This document shows, one piece after another, positions 50,427-59,833 of a DNA stretch of 59,833 nucleotides (positions are counted from its first letter, which is position 1; the number at the start of each line of letters is the position of its first letter). Source of the stretch: Streptomyces sp. CB01881 (GTDB lineage: Bacteria; Actinomycetota; Actinomycetes; Streptomycetales; Streptomycetaceae); assembly GCF_002953255.1 (NCBI RefSeq), contig NZ_CP026498.1, positions 6,774,030-6,833,862 on the forward strand, written 5' to 3'. The notes beneath the pieces were generated by a model. It was given only the letters and a program-made list of their open reading frames with translations. It searched no databases and had not been told where the DNA came from. A program made the translations under genes and the position numbers.

Positions 50427-51404
50427 ATGTACGCGATGACGATTCCTGAACCCGGCGGGCCCGAGGCACTGGTCTGGGCCGAGGTGCCGGACCCGGTGCC
50501 CGGCGAGGGCGAGGTCCTGGTCGAGGTGGCGGCCACCGCGGTCAACCGCGCCGACCTGCTCCAGCGGCAGGGCTTCTACAACCCCCCGCCCGGCAGCCCG
50601 TCCTACCCCGGACTGGAGTGCGCGGGCCGGATCGTCGCGCTCGGGCCCGGGGTGGCCGGCTGGGCGGTCGGCGACGAGGTCTGCGCGCTGCTGGCCGGCG
50701 GCGGCTACGCGCAGCTGGTGGCGGTGCCGTCCGGGCAGCTGCTGCCGGTGCCGAAGGGCCTCACCGTCGAGGAGGCCGCGGCGCTGCCCGAGGTGGTCTC
50801 GACGGTCTGGTCCAACGTCTTCCTCACCGCCCACCTGCGGCCGGGCGAGACGGTGCTGGTGCACGGCGGTGCCAGCGGCATCGGGACGATGGCGATCCAG
50901 CTGGCCAAGGCGGTCGGCGCCCGGGTGGCGGTGACGGCGGGCAGCGCGGAGAAGCTGGCGCGGTGCGCCGAGCTGGGCGCGGACATCACGATCAACTACC
51001 GCGAGCAGGACTTCGTCGAGGTGCTCCGGGAGGCCACCGGCGGCGCCGGTGCGGACGTGATCCTGGACATCATGGGCGCCAAGTACCTCCAGCGGAACGT
51101 GGACGCACTGGCGGTCAACGGCCGGCTGGTGATCATCGGGCTGCAGGGCGGCGTGCAGGGCGAGATCGACCTCAACACGCTGCTGCGCAAGCGCGGCGCG
51201 GTGATCGCCACCAACCTGCGCGGGCGGCCGCTGGCGGAGAAGGCCGCGATCGTGGCGGCGGTGCGCGAGCACGTCTGGCCGCTGGTCGAGTCGGGGGTGG
51301 TCAGGCCGGTGATCGACCGGGTGCTGCCGCTGACCGGCGCCGCCGAGGCGCACCGGGTGCTGGCCGCCGGCGAGCAGGTCGGCAAGGTGGTGCTGCGGGC
51401 CTGA
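50427..51404 (+). CDS. NAD(P)H-quinone oxidoreductase (zinc-free MDR family)
   Basis: The 325-residue protein is a medium-chain dehydrogenase/reductase of the QOR/TP53I3 type. It has AVNRADLLQRQGFYNPPPGSPSYPGLECAGRIVALGPGV (core AVNRADLLQRQG and PGLECAGRIV). VHGGASGIGTMAIQLAKAVGARVAVTAGS is the NADPH-binding fold, and INYREQDFVEVLREATGGAGADVILDIMG follows. There are no structural or catalytic zinc cysteines, which separates it from alcohol dehydrogenases. ATG 50427. The 208-base gap upstream shows no gene. The physiological substrate is unknown. Confidence 0.92.
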   Translation: MYAMTIPEPGGPEALVWAEVPDPVPGEGEVLVEVAATAVNRADLLQRQGFYNPPPGSPSYPGLECAGRIVALGPGVAGWAVGDEVCALLAGGGYAQLVAVPSGQLLPVPKGLTVEEAAALPEVVSTVWSNVFLTAHLRPGETVLVHGGASGIGTMAIQLAKAVGARVAVTAGSAEKLARCAELGADITINYREQDFVEVLREATGGAGADVILDIMGAKYLQRNVDALAVNGRLVIIGLQGGVQGEIDLNTLLRKRGAVIATNLRGRPLAEKAAIVAAVREHVWPLVESGVVRPVIDRVLPLTGAAEAHRVLAAGEQVGKVVLRA

Positions 51405-51554
51405 CGGCGGTTGCCGCGGGAGCGGGGGCGGCGGGGCGGTCGGTGCACGGCCGTCCGGAATGCCTGGAATGCCGGATTGTGTGAATCTGGTCGGGAGCTG
51501 TCCCGCCGCCGACCCCGCCCCCGTGCGCGGTCGGCCGTCGGAAGGACCTCGACC

Positions 51555-52652
51555 GTGGCCGCACCTTCGAAGACGTTCCCCGGGCTGCTGCCCGCCGCGC
51601 CGTGCCGCCGCTGTACCCGGGGCCGCGGCCGACCCACCCGCAGGGACGCCGGCCGTCGCCGGGCCGGCCGCCGGCTCCGGCTGCTGCTGGCGGTGGCGGC
51701 GCTCGGGCTCGCCGTGCCGCTGGGCATCGCTCCGGTGGCGGTCGCGGCGACGGCGGCCCCCTCGGAACAACCGTCCGGGGCGGGGGCGGCCTTCGAGGCC
51801 GGCGTCCCGGCCGGTCCGTCCGTGGCGGCCGGTCCGTCCGTGGCGGCCGGTCCGTCCGTAGTGGCCGATCCGGCGGAGCCCTCGGCGTCCGCAGAGCCGT
51901 CGACACCGTCCGGGCCGTCGACACCGTCCGGGCCGTCGACACCGTCCGGGCCGTCGACGCCGTCCGGGCCGTCCGGAGCCGTCAGTGCGCCGGCCACCGG
52001 TCCGGGGCGGTCCGGCTCGCCGTCCGCGGGGGCCGTGACCGACCCCTCGCCCCCGGCCGGGCCGTTCTCCGGGGCCGCGCCGACGCCGAGCGACGTGCCG
52101 GCGGACGAGCCGAGTGCGCCGCCGACCGGCCCGCCCGTGCCCGTACCCGCGCCCGCCGCGGCCCCGGTCCCGGGACCGGCGGCGGAGCCCTCGTCGGACG
52201 TCCCCGGACCGGCCGCCGCACCACCGCGGCACCAGGGCGTCCGCCCCCGTCCGGGGACGGGGGCGGACGGGCCTTGGGCGGACGCGGCCGGACACCGGCA
52301 CCGGCTGGCATCGGCGCCCGAGCGGGCCGACGCCGCCCCGGACCGGACCCGGGACCGGGCCCCCGCGCAGGCTCCCGACCGGCAGCCGGAGCAGGCCCCC
52401 GCCCAGCCCGCCGAGGCCGGTTCGGCCCAGGTGGTGGCCGGACCCGACGCCACCGCTCCGGACGGGGACGCCGCCCCCGACAGCGCGGCGCTGGCGGCCG
52501 GCCCGGCCGCCCAGCAGGCCGCTGCGACCGGCCCCGCCGTGATCCCCGCCCGGTGGGGCGACGCCTCCACGCTCCAGCTGCCGCTAGGTGCCGGGCTCGG
52601 GCTGATCGGCTGCGGGCTGGGACTGATCGGCCTGCGCCTGCGCAAGGGCTGA
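51555..52652 (+). CDS. Secreted low-complexity Pro/Ser/Ala-rich protein with C-terminal membrane anchor
   Basis: The 365-residue protein has an Arg-rich start and a hydrophobic signal segment (about 36-60, LRLLLAVAALGLAVPLGIAPVAVAA). A long extracellular Pro/Ser/Thr/Ala region contains GPSVAA and STPSGP tandem units. The C-terminal hydrophobic segment LPLGAGLGLIGCGLGLIGL ends in RLRKG. The end resembles a sortase tail in layout but has no clear LPXTG or LAXTG. GTG 51555 follows GAAGGA. No domain is recognised. The frame is GC-biased and low in complexity, so some doubt remains that it is expressed. Confidence 0.6.
   Translation: MAAPSKTFPGLLPAAPCRRCTRGRGRPTRRDAGRRRAGRRLRLLLAVAALGLAVPLGIAPVAVAATAAPSEQPSGAGAAFEAGVPAGPSVAAGPSVAAGPSVVADPAEPSASAEPSTPSGPSTPSGPSTPSGPSTPSGPSGAVSAPATGPGRSGSPSAGAVTDPSPPAGPFSGAAPTPSDVPADEPSAPPTGPPVPVPAPAAAPVPGPAAEPSSDVPGPAAAPPRHQGVRPRPGTGADGPWADAAGHRHRLASAPERADAAPDRTRDRAPAQAPDRQPEQAPAQPAEAGSAQVVAGPDATAPDGDAAPDSAALAAGPAAQQAAATGPAVIPARWGDASTLQLPLGAGLGLIGCGLGLIGLRLRKG
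51900..51971. repeat. 18-base tandem repeat (four units) in the secreted-protein gene
   Basis: TCGACACCGTCCGGGCCG repeats four times, encoding STPSGP. Nearly identical third-base use shows recent expansion. A related 18-base unit (GGCCGGTCCGTCCGTGGC) repeats in 51808-51855. Confidence 0.8.
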
Positions 52653-52814
52653 CCCCGGGCGGGTCCCGACGCCCCCGCGCGAACTGAGTATCCGTACGGA
52701 TGCCGGGACGCCGCGCGGGGGCGTACGGTCGTGCCCGGTGACGGGCGGAACGGCCGGAGACGGGGCGGCCGGGGGCTTCCGTCCGGGCAACCCCAGTGAG
52801 GGAGAATGTTGTTC

Positions 52815-53423
52815 ATGACGAATCCGATGAACGAGCGCTCGCCGCAGGAGCTGTACCAGGCCATGGGCGGGCAGTCGCAGGACGGCCAGAAGGTGCTGAT
52901 CGTCGGACCGGACGGGCTGCCGGTGGGCCACGGTTTCGCGGGCTCGGCGGGGGACGACGACGGCGACGGGCCGCGCGAACTCCCGGTGACCGAGATGGTG
53001 GAACAGCCCGCCAAGGTCATGCGGATCGGCAGCATGATCAAGCAGCTGCTGGAGGAGGTCCGGGCGGCCCCCCTCGACGAGGCCAGCCGGGCCCGGCTGA
53101 AGGACATCCACGCCAGCTCCATCAAGGAGCTCGAACTCGGCCTGGCGCCCGAACTGGTCGCCGAGCTGGAACGGTTGTCGCTGCCGTTCACCGAGGACTC
53201 CATCCCCACCGAGGCCGAGCTGCGGATCGCGCAGGCCCAGCTGGTGGGCTGGCTGGAGGGGCTGTTCCACGGCATCCAGACCGCGCTGTTCGCCCAGCAG
53301 ATGGCGGCGCGGGCGCAGCTGGAGCAGATGCGCCGGGCGCTGCCGCCCGGTCTGCACGGCGGCGAGCAGGAGGGCGAGGAGCCCGGCGAGGGCCGCGGCA
53401 TCCGTTCCGGCCCGTACCTGTAG
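52815..53423 (+). CDS. bpa: Bacterial proteasome activator Bpa (PafE)
   Basis: Bpa is an ATP-independent ring that opens the 20S proteasome gate, known from Mycobacterium. The 202-residue protein has VLIVGPDGLPVG near the start. The helical bundle has EMVEQPAKVMRIGSMIKQLLEEVRAAPLDEASRARLKDIHASSIKELE (core QPAKVMRIGSMIKQLLEE) and EAELRIAQAQLVGWLEGLFHGIQTALFAQQMAARAQLEQM. The C-terminus is GPYL, a variant of the proteasome-docking GQYL. ATG 52815 fits the GAGGGAGA binding site better than 52806. The 304-base gap after it (53424-53727) holds no gene. Confidence 0.92.
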   Translation: MTNPMNERSPQELYQAMGGQSQDGQKVLIVGPDGLPVGHGFAGSAGDDDGDGPRELPVTEMVEQPAKVMRIGSMIKQLLEEVRAAPLDEASRARLKDIHASSIKELELGLAPELVAELERLSLPFTEDSIPTEAELRIAQAQLVGWLEGLFHGIQTALFAQQMAARAQLEQMRRALPPGLHGGEQEGEEPGEGRGIRSGPYL

Positions 53424-53727
53424 GCCCTTCCCGCCGCTGCGGGTCCCGGCCGGGGGCGGCCCGGGCGGTGGGACGTACCGCCACCACCCGCTGCCGGACG
53501 GACCGGCGCACGCAGGACCACCGGGTGCCGGATCGCGGCTCGGACACAGTGTCGGCCCTGCGCCGATCACCGTCGCCGCGAGCCGATACCCTTGGCCCCT
53601 GTCGCAGGCCGGGTGAGCCGCCGCGACAGGGGCGGGCAGGCCGGCGGGCCGGGCCCGCAGTACGCACGGACGAGACCGAACGTCACGGTTGCGGCGCCAC
53701 GGCCGCGCCGAGGGGGAGCAGAGGACC

Positions 53728-55119
53728 ATGAGCGAGCACGGCAACGCGGCGGTCGAGGGCCACTCCCTGGGCAACGGCAGGTACGTGCTGCAGCGGGTGC
53801 TCGGCGAGGGCGGCATGGCCTCGGTGCACCTCGCCTACGACAACGTGCTGGACCGCCAGGTCGCACTGAAGAGCATGCACGCCGAGCTGGGCCGGGACGA
53901 CACCTTCAAGGAGCGGTTCCGCCGCGAGGCGCAGTCGGTGGCCCGGCTGGAGCACACCAACATCGTCACCGTCTACGACAGCGGCGAGGACATCGCCCCG
54001 GACGGTTCCAGCACCCCGTTCATCGTGATGCAGCTGGTCGACGGCAAGGGCCTGCGCGACGCGATCAACGAGGCGGTCGCGCAGTACGGCGCGATGCCCG
54101 TCGAGGAGGCGCTGCGGATCACCGTCGGCGTGCTGAACGCGCTGGAGGCCTCGCACGACCAGGGCCTGGTGCACCGTGACATCAAGCCCGGCAACGTCAT
54201 GTTCGACCGCAAGGGCACCGTCAAGGTGATGGACTTCGGCATCGCCCGCGCGCTGGACAGCGGCGTCACCTCGATGACCCAGACCGGCATGGTCGTCGGC
54301 ACGCCGCAGTACCTCTCGCCCGAGCAGGCGCTCGGCAAGCCGGTGGACGCCCGCTCCGACCTCTACTCGGTCGGCGTGATGCTCTTCGAGATGCTCACCG
54401 GCCGGCTGGTCTTCGACGGCGACTCGGCGTTCTCGATCGCCTACAAGCACGTCCAGGAGGAGCCGTCCGCGCCGTCCGCCATCAACCGGGCGGTCGGCCC
54501 GGCGGTGGACGCCTTCGTCGCGCAGGCGCTGCGCAAGGACCCGGCGCACCGGTTCCCGAGCGCGGCGGCGATGCGCGACGAGGCGGAGCGGCTGATCGCG
54601 GCGGAGAAGGGCGGCGGCAACGGCAACTCCCTCGCCGCCAGCACCCCGCTGCTGATCACCGACGGCCCGCGCTCGGTGCACGCCGCACCGCAGGCGCCGC
54701 AGACCCCGCAGCCGTTCCAGCAGCAGTTCCAGACGCCGCCGCCGGCCTTCCAGACCCCGCCCCCGCACCTCCAGCAGACGCCGCAGCCCTTCCCGCAGCA
54801 GTTCCAGACGCCGCCGCCGGCCTTCCAGACCCCGCCCCCGCACCTCCAGCAGACCCCGCAGCCCTTCCCGCAGCAGGCGCACACCCCGCCGCCGCAGCCG
54901 ATGCCGCCGTTCCAGCCGGCCCCCGCGTCGAACAGCGGCGGCTGCTCCACGGCGCTGGTGATCGTCGGCATCATCATCGGCGTGATCGTGCTGGCGATCA
55001 TCATCATCGCCATCGTGGTGACCAAGTCGGAGAAGACCACCGGTACCACCAAGAGCCCGCGCGGGACGGCCGCCGTTCTCCACCTGGACATCCCGGCCGA
55101 CCGGAATGGCCTGCTCTGA
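53728..55119 (+). CDS. PknB-type serine/threonine protein kinase, membrane-anchored
   Basis: The 463-residue protein has a kinase domain at about 15-280: GEGGMASVHLAYD (ATP loop), VALKSM (catalytic Lys), VHRDIKPGNVMF, MDFGIARAL and an activation loop with TQTG and GTPQYLSPEQ. A Pro/Gln/Thr-rich linker with a 25-residue tandem repeat (about 332-381) follows. The membrane segment ALVIVGIIIGVIVLAIIIIAIVVT and a short extracellular tail complete it. No PASTA domain is present. ATG 53728 has GAGCAGAGGACC before it. The next gene is a second kinase of the same design. Confidence 0.92.
   Translation: MSEHGNAAVEGHSLGNGRYVLQRVLGEGGMASVHLAYDNVLDRQVALKSMHAELGRDDTFKERFRREAQSVARLEHTNIVTVYDSGEDIAPDGSSTPFIVMQLVDGKGLRDAINEAVAQYGAMPVEEALRITVGVLNALEASHDQGLVHRDIKPGNVMFDRKGTVKVMDFGIARALDSGVTSMTQTGMVVGTPQYLSPEQALGKPVDARSDLYSVGVMLFEMLTGRLVFDGDSAFSIAYKHVQEEPSAPSAINRAVGPAVDAFVAQALRKDPAHRFPSAAAMRDEAERLIAAEKGGGNGNSLAASTPLLITDGPRSVHAAPQAPQTPQPFQQQFQTPPPAFQTPPPHLQQTPQPFPQQFQTPPPAFQTPPPHLQQTPQPFPQQAHTPPPQPMPPFQPAPASNSGGCSTALVIVGIIIGVIVLAIIIIAIVVTKSEKTTGTTKSPRGTAAVLHLDIPADRNGLL
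54721..54870. repeat. 75-base tandem duplication in the first kinase gene
   Basis: Two copies (54721-54795 and 54796-54870) start CAGCAGTTCCAGACGCCG and differ at very few bases. They encode a 25-residue Gln/Pro-rich unit (QQFQTPPPAFQTPPPHLQ) of the juxtamembrane linker, so the duplication looks recent and in frame. Confidence 0.85.
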
Positions 55120-55230
55120 CGCGGTACGCCCGTATCGGGCGTGCTACGGGTGACGGCCGGAGGCGGTAGCGTTCGGGGACACGAAGCGACAGGGCACCGC
55201 GATCCGAGCGAAGGCCCGGGGCGAGGAGCG

Positions 55231-57024
<1,794 letters not shown>

Positions 57025-57056
57025 CCACGCGGGCCGGCTGACGGCCCGCAGCGGGT

Positions 57057-57089
57057 ACGGGTCCGGGCCGGTCGTCGGCCCGGACCCGT
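57057..57089. terminator. Terminator between the second kinase gene and the phosphotransferase gene
   Basis: ACGGGTCCGGGCC pairs with GGCCCGGACCCGT over 13 bases around GGTCGTC. Short CGGCCGCCCG repeats follow in 57090-57140. The genes are convergent. Confidence 0.75.
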
Positions 57090-57161
57090 CGGCCGCCCGG
57101 CCGCCCGTCGCCCGGCCGCCCGTCGGCCGGGCGCCCGGGTCGGTTGGCCAAGGCGTGCAGG

Positions 57162-58250
57162 TCAGTTGGCGAAGGCGTCCAGGACCTGCTCGTACTCCTG
57201 GCACCACCACGCCAACTGGCCCGCCGAGGCGGGGTAGAGCGGGTCGGCCCGGTGGTCGGCCCGCTGGTAGCGCCACTGGAGCATCCAGAAGTCGTTGAGC
57301 CGTTCCCACCAGACCCGGTGCGCGGCGGCCGCCAGGTGCTCCGCCGTGGCGGCCCCGGTGGCCCGGTAGGCCTGCGAGTAGTGCCGGACCCGGACGAGGT
57401 CGAGCGCCCCCGTCGTCCGGTCGTTGAAGACCAGGGTGGCGGCGCGGACGGCCTCCTCGGCGCGCGGCTGCGGCCCCAGCTTGTCCCAGTCCAGGACGGC
57501 CGAGACCCGGCCGTCCAGGTGCAGCAGGTTGAGCCCGTGGAAGTCGCCGTGCGTCCAGCCGGTGGGCGGGGCGGCCTGCGGGGCCGGACGCCGGTGGGCG
57601 TACTCGGCGAGCAGGTCCAGCCGCTCGGTGAGGCGCCGCTCGACCAGCCCGTCCAGTTCGCCGTGCGGGCGGTGCCCGCGGGCGCGCCGCCGGAGGTCGC
57701 GGGCGAGTGCGGCGCTGTCCAGCGGGTCGGCGGTGCGGTAGCCGGCGGGTTGTGCGACCGGGGCGCAGACGTCGTCGAGCGCGCCGTGCAGGCGGCCGAG
57801 CAGCGCGCCGAGCGCGTCGCACTGCAGCAGGGAGAGGTCGGTACCGTGCCGGTGTCGGCCATCCACCCAGGGGAAGAGCGCGAACAGCCGGCCGCCGAAC
57901 GCGGCCACCGTGCCCTCCCGTTCGGCACAGCCCAGCGGGGGTGCGACCGGCAGTCCGAGGGCGTGCAGCGCGGCCATCGCGCGGTGGTGGTCGGCGATCG
58001 AGCGGCGGTTGGCGGTGGCGGCGTCGACGTAGCACTTCAGGAAGTACGCCCCGGCCTCGGTGGTCACGCGGTAGCCCCGGTTCAGCAGGCCCTCGGCGAC
58101 CGGCTCGGCGGTCAGCAGACGTCCGACCCGGTAACGGCGCAGGACTTCGGCCAGGGCCGCGTGCGGGACGGGCGGGCTGAGGGTCCCTATCGGGGGAGCG
58201 GAGAGGTCGGGGCGGGCCGGGGCGCAGGCGAGGGTCTGGCTGAAAGTCAC
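57162..58250 (-). CDS. Aminoglycoside phosphotransferase-fold (APH) protein
   Basis: The 362-residue protein has the APH fold: GLLNRGYRVTTEAGAYFLKCYVD in the N-lobe (with FLKCY lysine), THGDFHGLNLLHLDG (Brenner motif), and VLDWDKLG (metal-binding DxD-like). This family covers antibiotic, homoserine, choline and sugar kinases. The substrate cannot be read from the sequence and no neighbouring gene points to one. Resistance is only one possibility. ATG 58250 has a weak binding site. It is convergent with the second kinase gene. Confidence 0.82.
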   Translation of the reverse strand: MTFSQTLACAPARPDLSAPPIGTLSPPVPHAALAEVLRRYRVGRLLTAEPVAEGLLNRGYRVTTEAGAYFLKCYVDAATANRRSIADHHRAMAALHALGLPVAPPLGCAEREGTVAAFGGRLFALFPWVDGRHRHGTDLSLLQCDALGALLGRLHGALDDVCAPVAQPAGYRTADPLDSAALARDLRRRARGHRPHGELDGLVERRLTERLDLLAEYAHRRPAPQAAPPTGWTHGDFHGLNLLHLDGRVSAVLDWDKLGPQPRAEEAVRAATLVFNDRTTGALDLVRVRHYSQAYRATGAATAEHLAAAAHRVWWERLNDFWMLQWRYQRADHRADPLYPASAGQLAWWCQEYEQVLDAFAN

Positions 58251-58317
58251 AGCCCGAGGTTAGGGCCCCCTGGCGGGGGTCCTTGACAAACCGTCAGTTG
58301 TCTGTATGTGACAGGGG

Positions 58318-58341
58318 TGACCGGCCGCGGACGGCCGGTCA
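58318..58341 (-). terminator. Hairpin overlapping the response-regulator stop
   Basis: TGACCGGCCG and CGGCCGGTCA form a ten-base perfect stem with a CGGA loop. The right arm contains the response regulator's stop codon. Confidence 0.65.
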
Positions 58342-58998
58342 GTAGTGCTGGTCGGCCTGGTGCCGGGCGACGAAGGCGGCGGCCTGGGTGCGCCGCTCCA
58401 TGCCCATCTTGGCGAGCAGGCTGGAGACGTAGTTCTTCACCGTCTTCTCGGCCAGGTGCAGTTCGTTGCCGATCTGGCGGTTGGTCATCCCCTCGCCGAT
58501 CAGGTCGAGGATGCGCCGTTCCTGCTTGGTGAGCTGGGCCAGCCGCTCGTCCTCCTTCTCGCCGCCGTTGCGCAGCCGGGCCAGTACCCGGCTGGTGGCG
58601 ACCGGGTCGAGCAGCGACTTGCCGGCCGCGACGTCCCGGACCGCGGTGATCAGGTCGGTGCCGCGGATCGCCTTCAGGACGTACCCGGAGGCGCCCGCCA
58701 TGATCGAGTCGAACAGCGCCTCGTCGTCCGAGAACGAGGTCAGCATGAGGCACTTGATCCCCGGCAGCCGGGAGCGGACCTCCCGGCAGACCTCGACGCC
58801 GTTGCCGTCCGGGAGCCGGACGTCGAGCACCGCGACGTCGGGGTGGACGGCGGGGATCCTCGTGATCGCCTCGGCGGCGGTGCCGGCCTCGCCGACCACC
58901 TCGATGTCGTCCTCGACCGAGAGGAGATCGTGGACGCCCCGCCGGACCACCTCGTGATCGTCGAGCAGGAATACCCTGATTTGTCCGTTATCAGTCAC
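58339..58998 (-). CDS. DevR/DosR-like NarL-family response regulator
   Basis: The 219-residue protein has an N-terminal receiver (VFLLDDHEVVRRGVHDLL, phospho-acceptor Asp59 in VAVLDVRLPDGNG, and the KAIRG lysine). A LuxR helix-turn-helix follows (LTKQERRILDLIGEGMTNRQIGNELHLAEKTVKNYVSSLLAKMGMERRTQAAAF, core LAEKTVKNYVS). It closely resembles DevR/DosR/OsdR. No histidine kinase is encoded within the window, so it may be an orphan. GTG 58998 follows GGGAGG. An upstream 59019 start is less likely. Divergent from the E1-alpha gene. Confidence 0.9.
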   Translation of the reverse strand: MTDNGQIRVFLLDDHEVVRRGVHDLLSVEDDIEVVGEAGTAAEAITRIPAVHPDVAVLDVRLPDGNGVEVCREVRSRLPGIKCLMLTSFSDDEALFDSIMAGASGYVLKAIRGTDLITAVRDVAAGKSLLDPVATSRVLARLRNGGEKEDERLAQLTKQERRILDLIGEGMTNRQIGNELHLAEKTVKNYVSSLLAKMGMERRTQAAAFVARHQADQHY

Positions 58999-59195
58999 CC
59001 ACAAAGCCTCCCATATCACCCTACGAAAGACCTATCGCCCGCTCCTCCCCGGGGTCGTTATCCGGCCACCTCGGCGGAAACCGATGCCGGTAACCCCCTT
59101 ACGTACGGGCCTCCACCCGGATAACGTGCGCAGGTGTCCTGAAGGCGACCGATTTTGAGAGCTGCGCCACACCCGCAGTTGTCAGAGCTCAACAA

Positions 59196-59209
59196 CTAGG
59201 ACGTCCTAG
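59196..59209. promoter_or_regulatory. Perfect palindrome in the response regulator/E1-alpha divergent gap
   Basis: CTAGGACGTCCTAG is a 14-base perfect palindrome. A second inverted repeat AGTTGT-N9-ACAACT (59177-59182 with 59192-59197) overlaps its edge. Both lie in the 380-base divergent gap 58999-59378, which has no gene, so they may be operators for either gene. Confidence 0.5.
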
Positions 59210-59378
59210 CGCAAGCGCGATTGAAGCCGCCGCTGGGTAACGTTCTCGTGAGGGACGCCGTCGGAAAAGGATCACCACCTGCCTCGCAGTCGGTGCGCAC
59301 ACCCACGCGCGCCCCGCGAGGCGGTGACCGGACCGGTCACCGGCGACCCCGGGCGGCCGGACAGACCGAGGAGTGAAC

Positions 59379-59833
59379 GTGACCGTCAAAAGCACGGCGA
59401 GGGCTCGCAAGAAGGCGGCCCCCGGCGTCCCTGACACCCTCCGCGCCACGGGTACGGACGCCCAGGCGGAGCTCGTACAACTGCTCACCCCGGAAGGCGA
59501 GCGGATCGAGCACCCGGACTACCCGCTCACCACCACTCCGGACGAGCTGCGCGCCCTCTACCGCGACCTGGTGCTGGTGCGCCGGTTCGACGCCGAGGCG
59601 ACCGCGCTGCAGCGCCAGGGCGAGCTGGGCCTGTGGGCCTCGCTGCTCGGCCAGGAGGCCGCCCAGGTCGGCTCCGGCCGGGCCATGCGCACCGGCGACT
59701 ACGCCTTCCCCACCTACCGCGAGCACGGCGTGGCCTGGTGCCGCGACGTCGACCCGCTGAACCTGCTCGGCATGTTCCGCGGCGTGAACCACGGCGGCTG
59801 GGACCCGAACGAGAAGAACTTCCACCTCTACAC
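59379..59833 (+). CDS. pdhA: Pyruvate/branched-chain 2-oxo acid dehydrogenase E1 alpha subunit (partial)
   Basis: The ThDP-dependent E1 decarboxylates a 2-oxo acid and acylates the lipoyl E2 arm. From GTG 59379, 151 codons are open to the right edge with no stop. LYRDLVLVRRFDAEATALQRQGELGLWASLLGQEAAQVG (core RRFDAEATALQRQGELG), DYAFPTYREHGVAWCR and GVNHGGWDPNEKNFHLYT match the BkdA/PdhA family. The start follows GAGGAG. The name pdhA is provisional. The conserved partner in S. coelicolor, beside a similar response regulator, is named as a branched-chain (bkd) subunit. Confidence 0.88.
   Translation, partial: MTVKSTARARKKAAPGVPDTLRATGTDAQAELVQLLTPEGERIEHPDYPLTTTPDELRALYRDLVLVRRFDAEATALQRQGELGLWASLLGQEAAQVGSGRAMRTGDYAFPTYREHGVAWCRDVDPLNLLGMFRGVNHGGWDPNEKNFHLY

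Overview
The window is a GC-rich actinobacterial chromosome segment, almost certainly from a streptomycete (Streptomyces or Kitasatospora). From memory, the gene order from dnaA to dnaB (1-39740) follows the Streptomyces coelicolor core order: dnaA, rpmH, rnpA, yidD, yidC, jag, rsmG, parA, parB, acetyltransferase, trxA, trxB, anti-sigma, sigM, pseudokinase, murJ, DUF6049, cca, LppU-like pair, MFS, ino1, padR, PBP, GT87, alanine-racemase-like, femX, small membrane protein, rpsF, ssb, rpsR, rplI, MATE, dnaB. The genus was not determined by any search. dnaA is cut by the left edge and reads leftward. In streptomycetes oriC lies between dnaA and dnaN, so oriC should be just left of base 1, and the + strand runs in the direction of the rightward replication fork.

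Region 1-9250 is the replication and segregation block. It holds a divergent dnaA/rpmH promoter region with a perfect DnaA box, the RnpA-YidD-YidC-Jag ribosome/membrane-insertion operon, rsmG, and parAB. Sites resembling the ParB centromere parS (GTTTCACGTGAAAC) recur between genes from 4.6 to 34.8 kb: five perfect, one with a single mismatch, two symmetric variants (GTTCCACGTGGAAC) and one half site. Region 8.8-19.6 kb (all minus strand) carries thioredoxin/thioredoxin reductase with a textbook SigR-type promoter, an ECF sigma/anti-sigma pair, and a separately encoded MurJ-associated pseudokinase with MurJ and a DUF6049 membrane protein. Region 19.9-33.7 kb holds cca, two LppU-like secreted proteins, an MFS permease, myo-inositol-phosphate synthase with a PadR regulator, a class A penicillin-binding protein, a GT87 glycosyltransferase, an alanine-racemase-like protein and FemX. 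Most of these concern the cell envelope. Region 34.5-39.7 kb is the rpsF-ssb-rpsR-rplI operon, a MATE pump and dnaB. The dnaB promoter is preceded by a dense cluster of DnaA boxes that I consider the best non-genic signal in the window.

Right of dnaB the order no longer follows the pattern I know. The genes are: a secreted protein with a PKD-like domain and three RLLDTR repeats, an acyltransferase-3 membrane protein, manA, a polyprenol-phosphate-mannose synthase-like GT2, a metallo-beta-lactamase-fold protein, a MobA-like/DUF6457/MoeA molybdenum-cofactor cluster, a TrkA-type potassium channel, a quinone oxidoreductase, a repeat-rich secreted protein, the proteasome activator Bpa, two tandem PknB-type receptor kinases, an APH-family phosphotransferase, a DevR/DosR-like response regulator and the start of a pyruvate/branched-chain dehydrogenase E1-alpha gene.

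I saw no tRNA, rRNA, CRISPR array, insertion sequence or prophage. Strong GC-rich hairpins close most transcription units. No obviously new multi-gene system was found. The most promising undescribed signals are the DnaA-box array at dnaB, the parS/terminator composite after parB, the twin palindromes between padR and the PBP gene, and the AT-rich palindrome before the RLLDTR-repeat gene.
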